A stretch of DNA of 64,000 bases from Anastatus disparis (GCA_017163975.1 JAFFSR010000249.1:9076001-9140000), one strand, 5' to 3'. Shown: positions 1 through 13,289, numbered from the stretch's first letter. Translations and numbers: made by a program. Notes: a model not told the origin generated them from the sequence alone.

Positions 1-905
1 AAGTAGCTGTCTCAGATTATTTCTAATAAGACGTGAAGTTGCTGATCGATAATAAACTTTTCTTATTGTTGATCCTTGTGCATTAAACCATTCTACAACA
101 GTTGCACACGTCACTACAGTGCTATCATATTCTCCATGATTCCTTGTTATTTACTAAAATGTCTGCTACAACAGCAAGACAATTTGATGATCTTTTAAGG
201 TTATCGCTGCTTCACCACAATTAAATATAATAATAGAAATTCATAAGTTTAAAAATATTAAATAAATACTATTATTTTAGAAAGCTGTGTTGTCAATTAT
301 TCAAGTGAAATGCATCCAATACTTTTTCATTAAAATATGTCAAAATAGTATTCATTGTTTCAATAGTCATAAATTTTATCTGGAAAAAAAAAATTTACAG
401 ATTGACAGTACAGAACTAAAAAAAAATTGATGATGTTATTATTATACCTAGCTTCTCCTGATATTGCTATAGAAGGAAACTGAAGCCTATTGAACATATA
501 AAGTCCTAATTCTTAATTACTAAGATGTGGTATTTGTGTGTGATCCGAAAAAAGCCTTACAACAATGTGGTATTTGGGTGTGAATTAATTGTTAAAATTT
601 TTATAGAATACCTTCTGCTTCAATTGCCTTGTTTTCTTCAAAAAAATTAAATAAATGTATACAGTAAAAAAAGGCAAATTAATTTGTTAATCAATCAATA
701 ATATAACGTTATTTTTAATGATAATATTAATTAAAAAAATATACATACTTTTACAATGAGATGATCAATTTCCTTTGGTTTATATAAATCTAAAACAGTC
801 ACTTTATCAGTATAACTAATGGCCTCCTGAGATTAAATACAAGCAACTTCTTCCCTTATTTCTTTGCGTATTGTTTTAATTTCACTTGATCTTTAACTTT
901 AAATT
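1..905 (-). pseudogene. Remnant of an unidentified multi-exon gene, cut by the window edge
   Basis: Read on the minus strand, about five stretches look like exons separated by short AT-rich introns. They lie at about 900-749 (ends at a GTATGT donor), 640-605, 515-448 (donor GTATAA), 379-293 (after a TTTTTCCAG acceptor) and about 205-1. Their translations have normal protein composition, for example SYTDKVTVLDLYKPKEIDHL, NRLQFPSIAISGEAR, IKFMTIETMNTILTYFNEKV and STVVTCATVVEWFNAQGSTI. An in-frame TAA sits in the first stretch after ...EEVACI, and the last stretch needs a frameshift near NNK/HGEYD, so it reads as a decayed gene rather than an active one. I do not recognise the family. It runs away from the LKB1-like pseudogene at 1486, head to head, which suggests a duplicated genic locus that later decayed. 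The exon limits are approximate. Confidence 0.45.
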
Positions 906-1131
906 CAAAAAAAAAATACACACCGTAAATGTTCCAAGTTTTATTTAACAATACTAAAATTTAATAAATTATTTGATATAAATAAAGTTAATATTTAATC
1001 TTATGAAATATTTATTTTAATTATATTAAGTATAATTTGATGCATACATAATAATAAATCTGGCTTACGATCATATGTTTTTGAAATAAACGCGATCACA
1101 ACTGCGCCACCTTCAGATTTTGAAGTGGAAC

Positions 1132-1188
1132 GCCATACGGGAGTAGAGCCTATTGGCACTGCCACGCGCGGCTCAACTCCCGTATGGC
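1132..1188. repeat. GC-rich inverted repeat (hairpin)
   Basis: Arms 1132-1150 and 1170-1188 are complementary at 18 of 19 positions (GCCATACGGGAGT.AGAGCC against GGCTC.ACTCCCGTATGGC) with a 19-base loop. It lies between two head-to-head pseudogenes in a patch much richer in GC than its surroundings. It could be a remnant of a mobile-element end or a transcribed hairpin. Nothing in the sequence decides which. Confidence 0.7.
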
Positions 1189-1485
1189 TTATTCTTGTTG
1201 TGCAGCAAACAAAAGCAGACTAAAATCGAAGAACAATTTTTCGTCGAATTGATTATTAAAAACTAGAATTAATATTTCTATTACAACGGAGTTGAGGTAG
1301 ATTTTTTGGAGTATAACGTCTTCAAAATAATATATGAATAAATCTCGACCAGTATATATGCTCGAAGTTCGTGATTATAAGAATAGCGGTGCTGGTTCTA
1401 TTTTAGGTTAAAAAAGTGTTTAATAAACGCCCGTTCATTTTACTTGCGGTTCATTACTATATAACCTGCAGATACAAGAAAATAA

Positions 1486-2313
1486 TTGACTTGGATAGTT
1501 TGTCAACAAACAATGAAAATTTTCTATCCGAATGATAAAAATGCAATTAACGACAAGATTTTCCAAAACCTCGGTACAACTACGTGGACTCGTTATACCA
1601 AAGACTTCGACAATATTAATATGTTTTTTCATAGAGTCAATTCAGATCAGATCATCTATAAAGCGGAAAAAACATGTAAGTACATTGGAAAGTATGTTAT
1701 GAGTGAGTTGCTAGGAGAAGATAGTTATGGTGAAGTAATAGAAATGTTAAATTCTGAAAGAGTTTGTCATCGAGCAGTGAAGATTTTGAAGAAAAAGAAA
1801 GGATACCTAATAGTGAAACCAATGTGCAAAGGTGAGATTTCACAAAAATATTATATTGTAAAGTTCAGTTGTATAATATAGTTTTCATTAGTTTAAATAA
1901 TTTTTTGTTGAGAAATTAAACTTTTAATCGTGTTCAAACATAAAAATGTTATTGGCCTTTTAGACATTCTTTATAATAATGAAAAGGAGAAAATGAATTT
2001 AGTTAGAAAATGGAATTTTACGTTGGAGTCCTACAAGTAAATATTTCTAAATTCATTTACCTAATTTCAATTTATTATTGAAATTAAATTATTAATTATA
2101 AATAATAATATATTTTGCAGAATATGTTTATTTATAGACTGCATAAAAGATTTCCAGTTTAGCAAGTGCATGTTTATTTTTGTAAACTATTGAATGATTT
2201 AGAATATTTTCATGGCGAAAGGATTGTTCATAGAGTAAGCCTGGAAACTTACTCTTGACTTTAGATGGCATTTGAAAAATTAATGGTTTTGGATTTGCAG
2301 AGGGATTACATAA
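1486..2313 (+). pseudogene. Lkb1: LKB1/STK11-like serine/threonine kinase pseudogene with introns
   Basis: LKB1 is the master kinase upstream of AMPK. Three exons can be followed in its order. Exon A (1486-1831, donor GTGAG) reads FFHRVNSDQIIY, then the glycine loop LLGEDSYGEV, then HRAVKILKKKK, and after a frameshift RIPNSETNVQR. Exon B (1913-2036) reads FKHKNVIGLLDILYNNEKEKM and, after another shift, MEFYVGVLQ, ending at a GTAAAT donor. Exon C (2121-2313, after TATTTTGCAG) reads HKRFPV, a TAG where LKB1 has its next residue, then QVHVYFCKLLNDLEYFH, ERIVHR, KPGNLLLTLDGI, a TGA, and FGFAEGLH. The catalytic HRD aspartate is lost in a frameshift and DFG has become GFG, so it cannot be an active kinase. 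The introns are kept (81 and 84 bases), so it arose by DNA duplication, not by retrotransposition. No C-terminal kinase lobe was found downstream. Confidence 0.87.
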
Positions 2314-4553
2314 AAAAATAATTTAATAATCATTAGAAAATTTTTTTATTATTAATTTTTATCCTAATATTCATTCTATTATTTTAAGGGGATGTTGGCT
2401 GTAGCAATCAAGTTTTGCTTTTTTTATTTTATCAATATATTTTTAAATTCATAAACTAAACAAATATAATGACTTGTCCGCACTAAAGCTATGTTAATAC
2501 AATAATTTTTGTTAAAATAAAAAATCATTTGGATTTGTTATTTTTTTATGAGCTTCGATAGGAAATTAGATATGAAGCACGACAAACCTAACCTTAAAAT
2601 ACGGTACATCGAAAGTTTTTATTATAACTTATTATGTATAGTATTTTGATGAATTTCTTGAGTTGTCTGCACTAGAGTTTAATCTTACAAATTTTTTCTT
2701 TATGGTAAAAAAACTCGATTAAACGCATCGTTTATTCATAAGTTAGGATTGGAAATATTATTAGAAGGCGGACAGCCTCGTCATGCTCTTAACTCGTATT
2801 CAATTAATCTTATAAATTAAAAATTACTTAGATTAATTTTTACACAATGATGTCAGCCTTTTATATAAACAATGTATGCTTTTTTTTAAGAAAGTAAAGT
2901 ATTTAATAGATTAATTATAAAACAATATTAACAGCGTAATTTTATAAACTATGGTTCTTTTTTATTCTTTTTGTAGTTATTGTTGATAATATATTCTTCT
3001 GTGAATTCTATACTTTGTTTTATCTTGGGAGTCATGTTATATTCAAGAGATATTTCTGACTCTCAAGGAATTTTTAATTTTTGTATTAAGTAGAGTTTTT
3101 GTAATAAAACTGCTATTGTTGTTATTGCATGAAAATTTGCATGAAAAGATAAGGTTTATTTATGGTTGATGATGTTTTCTCTAATTACCATAACTCATGA
3201 AAATTGTTTGCTAATTGACATGATGAATAAAATATTTGAATAAATAATTATTTGAATTGTAATTACATTAATGTGAGACGAAGACTCAATTGTATTTGTA
3301 CAATGAATGAATTTGTTTAATGTATATTCTATATAATATGCTCAAATGCATATTATTTATGCATGTCATTAGATATTATTTTATATAAAAAAAGTTGGTA
3401 ACGACTTTTTTTAAATAATTGAATTTCATTATTGGTTTTATATGTAGTTTAATCATAATTTTATATATAGTTTAAAATTGTAATTAGATAAATATTTATT
3501 GCTTTCTTTTACCATTATAATTTGCATAAAAAAATGATACTTATTTATGCTAAATAATGCTTTGTAGATAATCGTAATTAAATTTTTCTTGCATGTTTTT
3601 ATTTTAAAGTATATTATGAAAATTGTAAATTCATTAATGAATTGATGTGATTAAATAAAAATGTAAATGAATCATAATTTCAATTTTTATAATCACATCT
3701 TATTGTGAACGATAGACAAAAATTCTTACGTAAATTTGTACAATTACAAATTTGAAATATATATTGAAATGAGCACAATAATGCATGTTTACTAACATGC
3801 TCTACTCTATAATATCTATGTAAATATTTGTATATAAGTTTATAATGTGTAAGACAATTGTAAATAAGTTTTTACTCTAATGCAATCATATTAGTTTTTA
3901 AATTAAACTTAGACATTATTTATTGCATGCTTTTGCTATTATAATTTGCATGGAAAAGTAACGTATATTAGTGCTAGATGATGCATATTTTTATTATTTC
4001 AACAGCATCGCTATATTTCCAGCTAATGCGTTTTGGAAAACGTTTTGAGGAAACGTTATAATAAAATCAAAACTTTTATTTTTAATATTATTTCATTTCG
4101 CGTGCAATATATTTTTATATATTCATCAATAATACGTATATTAGAATCTATACAAAATTTAATTTTAAATATTAACTTCACATGATATTTTGGACATTGT
4201 ATGCTGTTTTTTAAAATAAATATTTTTCAATCTAAGAATATTTTGTTTAATGATTTTATAAATTTTTATCATGCGAAATGTCTTTCAAACTGTAACATTT
4301 AATCAATAAAGTTATTGTTAAAAAAATGTCTACTTCAAATCAATAGTAAAAAATATTTTTTCAAGTTTGTTTAATAATGAAATGCAATTAATTATTGATT
4401 TATCATTAGTAAAATTATTTTTAATTATTTTCGTTTGATTCGTTCAAAATTTTTTTTAATATTTTTAAATAGTCCAAATATTACTAATTGTATTGACCAG
4501 TTTTCTTCGCTAAACTTAAAGAATAACATTTTTTATATTTTTTATCAACCGCA
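2314..4553. other. AT-rich DNA with no recognisable gene
   Basis: About 2.2 kb of AT-rich sequence with stops in all frames. I looked for further LKB1 exons (APE motif, C-lobe) and found none. Some short motifs recur (for example TTTTGCTATTATAATTTGCATGAAAA near 3100, 3510 and 3930), suggesting an old tandem or dispersed repeat, but the boundaries are unclear. Confidence 0.4.
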
Positions 4554-5009
4554 CTACACAGTGGGAAAAAATTTGTAATTTTAACACACATAAGTGTTAC
4601 AGATAAAACAAAAATTTTTTTTGTGTTAAAATTTACAAATTTTTTTATGTAATTTTCAAAGTTAAAATTTTAACATAAAAATTCATAAATAATACAAAAT
4701 TTTGAATAATAAAATTTGTAAATTTTACAAATTTATTTGTGTTAAAATATAATGATTGAAATGATGATTAGATATTAAATAATGACTTTCTCGTATTTCT
4801 TTCTGTTAATATATTAAAAAAAAAGAGAGATAAAGAAATATAAGAAAAAGAATAAAATGATGGATGTTGGCGTGGATCAATAAAGTTATAAACAAACTAA
4901 ACTCATTTAACAATATTACATTTTCGTTTAAAGGCGAACGTAAAAGAATGATTACGAAGAGAGCCGATCATTTTTTAATATGAGTATATCATATAAGTAT
5001 ATAAATAGA

Positions 5010-5084
5010 GCCGGTTAGTGGCTCAAACGGTAAAGCGTTAAATTCTTAATCTCGGGGTTTTGAGTTCGGATCCCGCTCACGGCA
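5010..5084 (+). other. tRNA-like segment (SINE head or tRNA relic)
   Basis: An A-box-like TAGTGGCTCAAACGG (5016-5030) and a B-box-like GAGTTCGGATCCC (5062-5074) sit at tRNA spacing. The acceptor ends GCCG/CGGC are roughly complementary. The cloverleaf stems are poor, so this is not a working tRNA. It is probably the RNA polymerase III promoter part of a tRNA-derived SINE caught inside the terminal-inverted-repeat element. Confidence 0.45.
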
Positions 5085-5214
5085 ACCGATTGATAGAGCC
5101 ACCACTGCACGTTATATATGCTTTGTTCACAAACACACTTACGAGCTCCGTCGCTGATTAGCATCACAAATAGCATAAATATAGCGACGTTAAAGAAAAA
5201 AAAAGTATACAAAT

Positions 5215-5625
5215 TTTTGGACTTACAAAAAGAGTCTATGACATTTGGGTCTAAGATTTTCTCCAAACTTCGAGATATTTTTTCTTATATAAAATTATGA
5301 AAAAAGCTTCATTCCTAAGGTGCAACTCTCGATTTTTGCCAAGTTCTCAGCAGTTACCTACTGAAAAAAATGACATGAGATCTCATATGAGCACTCACAT
5401 GAGATCTCAGGTGATAAAATAAAAACTTTCTAGAATAAGTACTTCAAAAAATATATAACTATAAAAAGATGCCATTTTTCAAAAATTTAGACAAATCTGC
5501 TGATAACTCGGCAAAAATCGAGAGTTGCACCTTAGGAATAAAGCTTTTTTCATAATTTTATATAAGAAAAAATATCTCGAAGTTAGGAGAAAATCCGAGA
5601 CCGAAATGTCATGGATTCCTTGTTG
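5215..5625. repeat. Inverted repeat with about 110-bp arms
   Basis: The segment around 5225-5335 (GACATTTGGGTCTAAGATTT ... GGTGCAACTCTCGATTTTTGCC) returns in reverse complement at 5510-5620. The spacer of about 170 bases contains GAGATCTCATATGAG-type palindromes like those of the satellite at 48.7 kb. It lies inside the 4554-5948 element. Confidence 0.75.
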
Positions 5626-5948
5626 GCAGAAATTAATATTTACAAATTAAAATTTACCTTTTATTTAAGGCATTTTTATTGCATAAAATAATAATAATGC
5701 TATTTTAATATATAATTATTAAAAGTATGAGATTATTTAAATAACTAAGTATACACATGTTTGTAAAAATAACAAACTCCGTGTGTTAATTCTACAAAAA
5801 TTTTTATGTTGATTTTAAAAGTACACAGAAATTTTTAAATTACAAAATTTTTTATGTTGATTTTACAAACATGTTTGTAAAATTTTAACACAAAAATTTT
5901 TGTACAAAAAAAAATTTGACAAATCACACAAAAATTTTTACTGTGTAG

Positions 5949-6590
5949 CGTTCAATATTTTCCTCAAATCTTTTGACAAAAAAAAATTTCGTCTTTATAT
6001 TGATTAAATTAATTATTTAATTATACTTATAAAACATAAAAATTTATCGAGAATTTTGGAATATCGAAGTATGAATTAATAAATTCGAAATTTCCGTTGT
6101 TAACAACGTTGGAGACTTCAGATTTATAATTAATATCATATTAGTGCCATCTCTCGGTAGTATCGTTGGTCAGAGTTTTATACAACTAGAGACAACATGG
6201 CTGCTCTAAAGAGTACTTCGCGTCGTCTTCATTATTTTATTCAAAGCGCAATAGCGAAATAAAATTGTGATTGCAATTATAAATATTGCATAATATACAG
6301 AATACGTATAGCTAGCGCGGACAAGTATTCATAATTGTCATTAATACTTGTATATTTCACATTTAGAGTTTAATGTTCACAATATTCAATTTATCTCCAC
6401 CTGACCACAGCGACCTCGTCCTTAGTATACAAATTTGGAAATATCTATTACGACATCCCGTTAAAAAAAAGTGGAAATTTTTAAATTTTAAGTCCCGTAA
6501 TCTCTCAACCCCACTAATACAAAAGAGTAAAAAAAACTTAAAGACTCGTACACAACATGCACGTACTTTTTCCTCGATCTAACTTACCGA
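5949..6590. other. Interelement DNA, no gene called
   Basis: There is a short stretch of higher complexity at 6110-6250, including ACAACATGGCTGCTCTAAAG, but no reading frame continues. The short ORF at 6373-6582 has no recognisable domain. I see nothing more that I can support. Confidence 0.4.
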
Positions 6591-6907
6591 CACGCAAGTA
6601 GTCAGCCGAGCGCGTAAGGTTGTAATATGTAAAATTTAAAAACACATAAATACCAGCAAGGTACTGGCTTATAAGCCCGTAAACTTAAGGACACGTAAAA
6701 TTTTGAAAACACGTAAATAGGAAAGAGACTTTGGATAACGGTTACGTATACTTAGAGACATGTAAATTGTGAAGGGCCTATGAATTCAAGCCTATATATA
6801 CGCTTATAGATGCTCACTTACTATGTGAAGCTTGAATCTATAGTGGACACTTAACACTCAGTACTTGTACGTATTCAGAAATAAATTTTATTTCATAATA
6901 CGTCATT

Positions 6908-7636
6908 ATGGCGACCGCGCTGAAAGAGCCTCCCGACAGGCCTAAAGGCTATTTTTATAAGTGTCATAAAAAACAAACAGTATCAGCAGTGGTTCAAATT
7001 ATTTGTGAAAACGTTTACCATAGGAATGAATTTGACAAATTAAAAAATACAAAATATGTTGGTGATTATCTAGTAATATGTCCCGAATATAACATGTGAG
7101 ATATAACCTCAATATTTACCATAGAAATGAATTTGACAAATTAAAAAATACAAAATATGTTGGTGATTATCTAGTAATATGTCCTGAACATAACATGTGA
7201 GATATAACCTCGAAATCAAAAAAAGAGCACACGTTAAACGACATGGCGAAGATCATAATCACTCAAATCAAACTTAAAAAGTCAAAAGAAATAAGGGAAG
7301 ATTTACTACAAGAGATTCACAACAAAACTGTAGAAAAACACAATTCTACAATAATTGATGAAAATATTGAAATAGACACAATAATAGCAGAAAACATTTT
7401 ACTTAAACAGTAACAGAATTGCAGGACAAAAATCAGTTGCAAAAAGATATGATTAAACTACAAAAAGAAAAAAGTACAAAAAACTTGTCAAACAAGAAAT
7501 CGTATACTGAAGTGATAAGTGAAATTAAAACAAAACCAAAGAGAGTATCTGAAATAATGGTAAAAGCTAAGGATGCCAATCAAAAGGACACAATTAATTT
7601 GCTAACAGATTGTTTACTGAAAGAAAAAAACGCTGC
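6908..7636 (+). pseudogene. LINE ORF1, N-terminal half (old element)
   Basis: It starts at ATG 6908 (MATALKEPPDRPKGYFYKCH). A partly degraded zinc-finger-like segment follows (KCHKKQTVSAVVQIICENVYH...), comparable in position to the PHD-like finger of the young LINE at 57.9 kb. A 101-bp tandem duplication (7015-7211) destroys the frame. It then continues in other frames with LNDMAKIIITQIKLKKSKEI and, after a further shift, ELQDKNQLQKDMIKLQKEKS and KPKRVSEIMVKAKDANQKDT. The last recognisable codons are LTDCLLKEKN, where the 7637 insertion begins. Such ORF1 products bind RNA and form the particle that carries the element RNA. This copy is dead. Confidence 0.72.
7015..7216 (+). repeat. 101-bp tandem duplication inside LINE ORF1
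   Basis: TTACCATAGGAATGAATTTG... through GAGATATAACCTC is present twice, offset by 101 bases, with only a few differences. The length is not a multiple of three, so the duplication itself breaks ORF1. Confidence 0.9.
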
Positions 7637-9519
<1,883 letters not shown>

Positions 9520-9520
<1 letters not shown>

Positions 9521-10560
9521 TTTATTCGTAAAAAAATGATTGTGAATTCAAAATTGATTGTATGAATATTGAATGTATTCAAACAGTAGAAAAAGTGCTA
9601 ATAAATAAATTAGATAACTATGATATTAAAATTGAACAACAAAATAATCCTAAAATGAAAATTGTTGGAATAGACAATGCCACAAACATGAATGAAGAAA
9701 ACATGGAAATAGATATTAATAACAGAAACTTCAGCAATTTTAATAATATGGGTCAATTGCTACATATGCATTTAAATAACCATAACAATACCACTACGGT
9801 GTTGATGGAAATAACACCAGAAATATACAAGAAAATAAGAGGAAATAATAATAGAGTTTTTGTTAGTCACCAACGCTGTAAGGATTTTGATTTAATAAAC
9901 ATCGTACCTTGTTACAATTGTGGCAGATATAGACATAGTGGAAAAAAATGTAAAAATAAAACAGTAGAATGTGTGAATTGTGTATATATATTTTTTTTTT
10001 TTTTTAAAGATTAATATATAAAAGATTTTGTCCTCTATATGATTAACCTTTTTATATGGTGAAGTCGAGGAAGTCCAGCCCGGTACCCGTTTAACACATT
10101 ACATCAGGCTAGACTGTCAGACCCACCATACCGAAAACTTTGACTACTGATGGATGGTCAGCCACTTTTGTGACCAACAATCAACCGATACTCAATGAGG
10201 TCGGATTTTTTAAGAGTCACGATATGGGTAGCACATACACTAATTTTCTTTCGAAAAAAAGTCAGAGGTGCCTGGCCAGGATTCGAACCCGCGTTGAAGG
10301 CAAGAGCTCTATCCGTTACGCCACCGCGCTCCTATGAATTGTGTATATAACAATATAAAATATAAAACAAGTTTGCATACGGATCATTTACCATAAGACA
10401 AAATTAAATGCACTATATTAAAAAATAAAATTAAAAAATACATAAATTCAATTGATTATCCAATAGCACCTATCTTACCTACATGAGAAGAGTCAAAAGA
10501 ACTCAGAGGAATAATATACCAACAAACTAATAAAAAAAACAATACAAGAAAGGTAAAGAT
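9520..10560 (+). pseudogene. LINE ORF1, C-terminal half with zinc knuckle (old element)
   Basis: Coding sequence resumes with DCMNIECIQTVEKVLINKLD and leads through ITPEIYKKIRGNNNRVFVSH to a CX2CX4HX4C zinc knuckle (CYNCGRYRHSGKKC, about 9909-9950). A second knuckle starts at CVNC and is cut by the SINE. It resumes after the SINE as NNIKYKTSLHTDHLP, a stop, then DKIKC. Gag-like knuckles of this kind bind nucleic acid in Jockey/I-type ORF1 proteins. The frame is broken at least twice after the SINE. Confidence 0.78.
9974..10349 (-). mobile_element. Full-length tRNA-derived SINE with 15-bp target duplication
   Basis: TGAATTGTGTATATA flanks the element at 9974-9988 and 10335-10349. On the minus strand the element starts near 10332 with GGAGCGCGGTGGCGTAACGG, which holds a good A box. 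A perfect B box, GGTTCGAATCC, follows (plus-strand 10279-10289). A tRNA-unrelated body comes next, and a poly(A) tail is seen as the T-run at 9991-10005. Poly(A) plus a long target duplication means insertion by LINE machinery. It sits in ORF1 of the old LINE and is therefore younger. Confidence 0.93.
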
Positions 10561-10668
10561 AATTAAGAGCTTAATTGATAAACTAAGTGAATCGACTGCA
10601 ACTGAGCAAAGTGGTAACAATCATTAACCTAACTATCGTACAACAACTACATAATTTAGATAATAGAA

Positions 10669-11345
10669 CAGGTGAACTTAATAGAAGAAATACAGAAGAA
10701 TTTTGTTCAAAATGAAAAATTGTATAATGATCTTGAGACTTTTAATAAGAAAAGAAAAAGTAATGATGGCTTGATTCTACATTTGAGTATTAGAAGTTCA
10801 AATGCTAATTTTGATAAGTTACAGATTTTGATTGAAAGACTCAAGATCAAGCCCTGCGTTATTGTATGTACTGAGGTATGGAAACTTTATCACTATCAAT
10901 ATTATAAATTTAAGGATTATAAAATTTATTATAATTATGGAGATATCAATAAAAATGATGGAGTAGTGGTCTATGTAAGGAATGATATTTTACAGTCTGT
11001 TGAAATTATAGAAATTGGAAGACTTGAAATACTAAATACTATTATAAAACTAAATAATGCAAGCCAACTTGGAGTATCATCCTTATACAGATCACATCGT
11101 TTAAGTTGTACTAAATATAATATGAATTTAAAATCGTTTTTACAATTAAAATACAAATCGATTAATCATATAAGAATAGGCGATTTTAATATAAATATAC
11201 ACGAACATAATTCATTAAGCGCAGACTTCTTAAATACTTTATTTGAAAAAGGCTACTTGTCGGGATTTGTTAATATAACTAGACCAAAAAATTTAAATAC
11301 TGATAAAGGGACTTGTATAGACATATGTTTATTAAAACTGAGACA
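10669..11345 (+). pseudogene. LINE ORF2, APE-type endonuclease domain (old element)
   Basis: The open stretch reads ILHLSIRSSNANFDKLQILI, then VIVCTEVWKL, DGVVVYVRNDI, SLYRSH and IRIGDFNINI, ending in DKGTCID. These are the spaced motifs of the apurinic endonuclease fold: N in the first strand, E in the TE.W motif, R/H in the Y-R-S-H block and GDFN. They make the nick for target-primed reverse transcription. The frame ends at 11347, before the linker to the reverse transcriptase; the sequence between (11350-11945) is still recognisably coding (for example NDPRKLWVYINTKI) but broken by shifts and stops. Confidence 0.85.
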
Positions 11346-11945
11346 TTAATAATAAAATCTCTCACATTAATGGTACCAATAATAGATCATTATCCACTAT
11401 TTTTGGAATTGGAAAATAGTAAAAATATTAACAACAATAGAGATATAAATATAAATAATTACTTTTATAATTAAAAAGTTATTTAATACAGCTAAGCAAA
11501 ACGATTGGCAGAAATACAGGGGCCTGGAAGACCCAAATAAAGAAGTTAATTTAATGTTAGAAGAAATTCAATTTTGTATAGAAAATTCTAAATATATAAA
11601 AACAAAAAAAAAACAAAAAGCAATAAAAAATATTCCAAGGAAAAACTGGAGACAAGTGCAATAACAAACTCATGTAATAAAAAGAAAATCCTATACAATA
11701 AATTAAAACAAAATCAGAATAAAAGGCAACTCAAAGATGAATACAAAAGATTTGTTAAGGTATTATATAAGGTTACCAAAGCAGCAAAAAGAGAATATGA
11801 AAGAAAAATCATAGCAAAAAATAATAACGACCCAAGAAAACTTTGGGTTTACATTAATACCAAAATTGGCAAGAACAAAACTAAAAAGAAGAACAATATT
11901 AACCAAATAAAAATAGATAGAAATCAAAAAGATATAACCAATAAT

Positions 11946-13289
11946 ATGAATGCATATTACTGCAAACTAGGAGAAACACTGAGTAATAGAATCGTAGCAC
12001 CAAATCATAAAAAAATTGAATTACCTGAATGTAATTCGAAAACGTTCTTCATCAAACCTACAAATCAAAATGAAGTACAAAATATAATTAATAACTTGAA
12101 ATTGAAAAATGGCGGTTCGGACAAAATAAATGCAAGAGTTTTGAAAACTATAGCTGTATTTATATCGGATTCATTGGCAAGCATTTTTAATCTCTGTATT
12201 GAAACAGCTATATGGCTTGATGCGTTAAAAATAGCAGAAGTTATACCAATATATAAAGCAGAGAAAAAAGACGAGATGAGTAATTATTCAATCATAAAAT
12301 TTTATTGGATAAGTTGTACGCTTATGGTTTACGAGGAAAGGGACATAAACTTATCGCCAGCTATTTATCCAATAGGAAACAAACAGTAAGGATAGGTCAA
12401 AACATTAGCAAAAACGAAAATATAAATACAGGAGTTCCATAAGGGACAATATTTGGACCCTTACTTTTTATAATTTATGTGAATGATCTTTTAAATGGTA
12501 TGCCTGAAAATACAATTGTATCATATGCTGATGACACGGCAGTGATGACAACTCGTAAAACTTGGACTGAAGTGGAGTGTAAGATGAATAAGTATCTAGA
12601 AGAGTTATCAATTTTGCTTAGATTAAACAAATTAACCTTAAATGTACAAAAAACTGTATGCATAACTTTTGGAAACTACAAGGATAGTCTACCAGAAAAA
12701 ATTGAAATTGAAATTGACCGCGAAACAATTAAAAGAGTATCCAACACTAAGTATCTTGGCATTATTTTTGACTCGCATATGAGGTGGGATGTACACATGG
12801 AGTATTTGATAAATAAGATCAGATATCTGGTTTTCCTATTTACTAAATTATCGAATTTTATGGATATTTACACGCTAACAGTAATATACTATACCTTTTT
12901 TCATAGTCCGATTGGATATGGTATAATTGCTTGGGATAGTGCCTACAATAACAAATTGCAATTACTACAATCAGTTAAAACCAGAATTTTAAAAATAATT
13001 AACAATAAAACATTCACAAGCAAAATGCCCTTAAATCTACGGCAGTTATTCGCATATGAAAGTTTGCGATATGAATACGAATAATTTAACCCTATATGTT
13101 AATTGAATTAGTAAAACCAGGCATAAGTTGATAATTCCACCTAAGTATAGTAAAACAGTAAGCACGAAAAGCAGTTGCATTAGGGCAATCAGCACGTTTA
13201 ACAACTTACCAAATGAATTGAAGGATCTTGATATCAAAAAAATCTCTAATATTAGGAAGTTGAAGGATTGGTTGATAAATAATGAGTAA
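11946..13289 (+). pseudogene. LINE ORF2, reverse transcriptase domain with internal deletion (old element)
   Basis: The first part (11946-12290) reads NEVQNIINNLKLKNGGSDKI and AEVIPIYKAEKKDEMSNYSI, the early RT blocks. The catalytic block with FSKAFD is missing: the text jumps from NYSIIKF to ASYLSNRKQTVRIGQ, so a deletion removed it. A stop sits in the block GVP*GTIFGPLLF near 12440. The YADD active-site motif is intact (12524-12535), followed by the thumb region (NTKYLGIIFDSHMRWDVH). After a frameshift at about 13082 comes the usual C-terminal end (FNNLPNELKDLD...LKDWLINNE, stop at 13287-13289). Confidence 0.87.

Larger units (their letters stand above)
4554..5948. mobile_element. Non-autonomous terminal-inverted-repeat element
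   Basis: The ends are inverted: CTACACAGT at 4554-4562 and ACTGTGTAG at 5940-5948. Both are followed inward by A/T tracts of the type AAAAATTTGT...TTAACAC that also pair with one another (4563-4780 against 5760-5939). The roughly 1.4-kb body holds a tRNA-like segment (5010-5084) and an inner inverted repeat (5215-5335 / 5510-5625), but no transposase. It looks like a MITE or foldback element. I could not see a clear target-site duplication. Confidence 0.6.
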
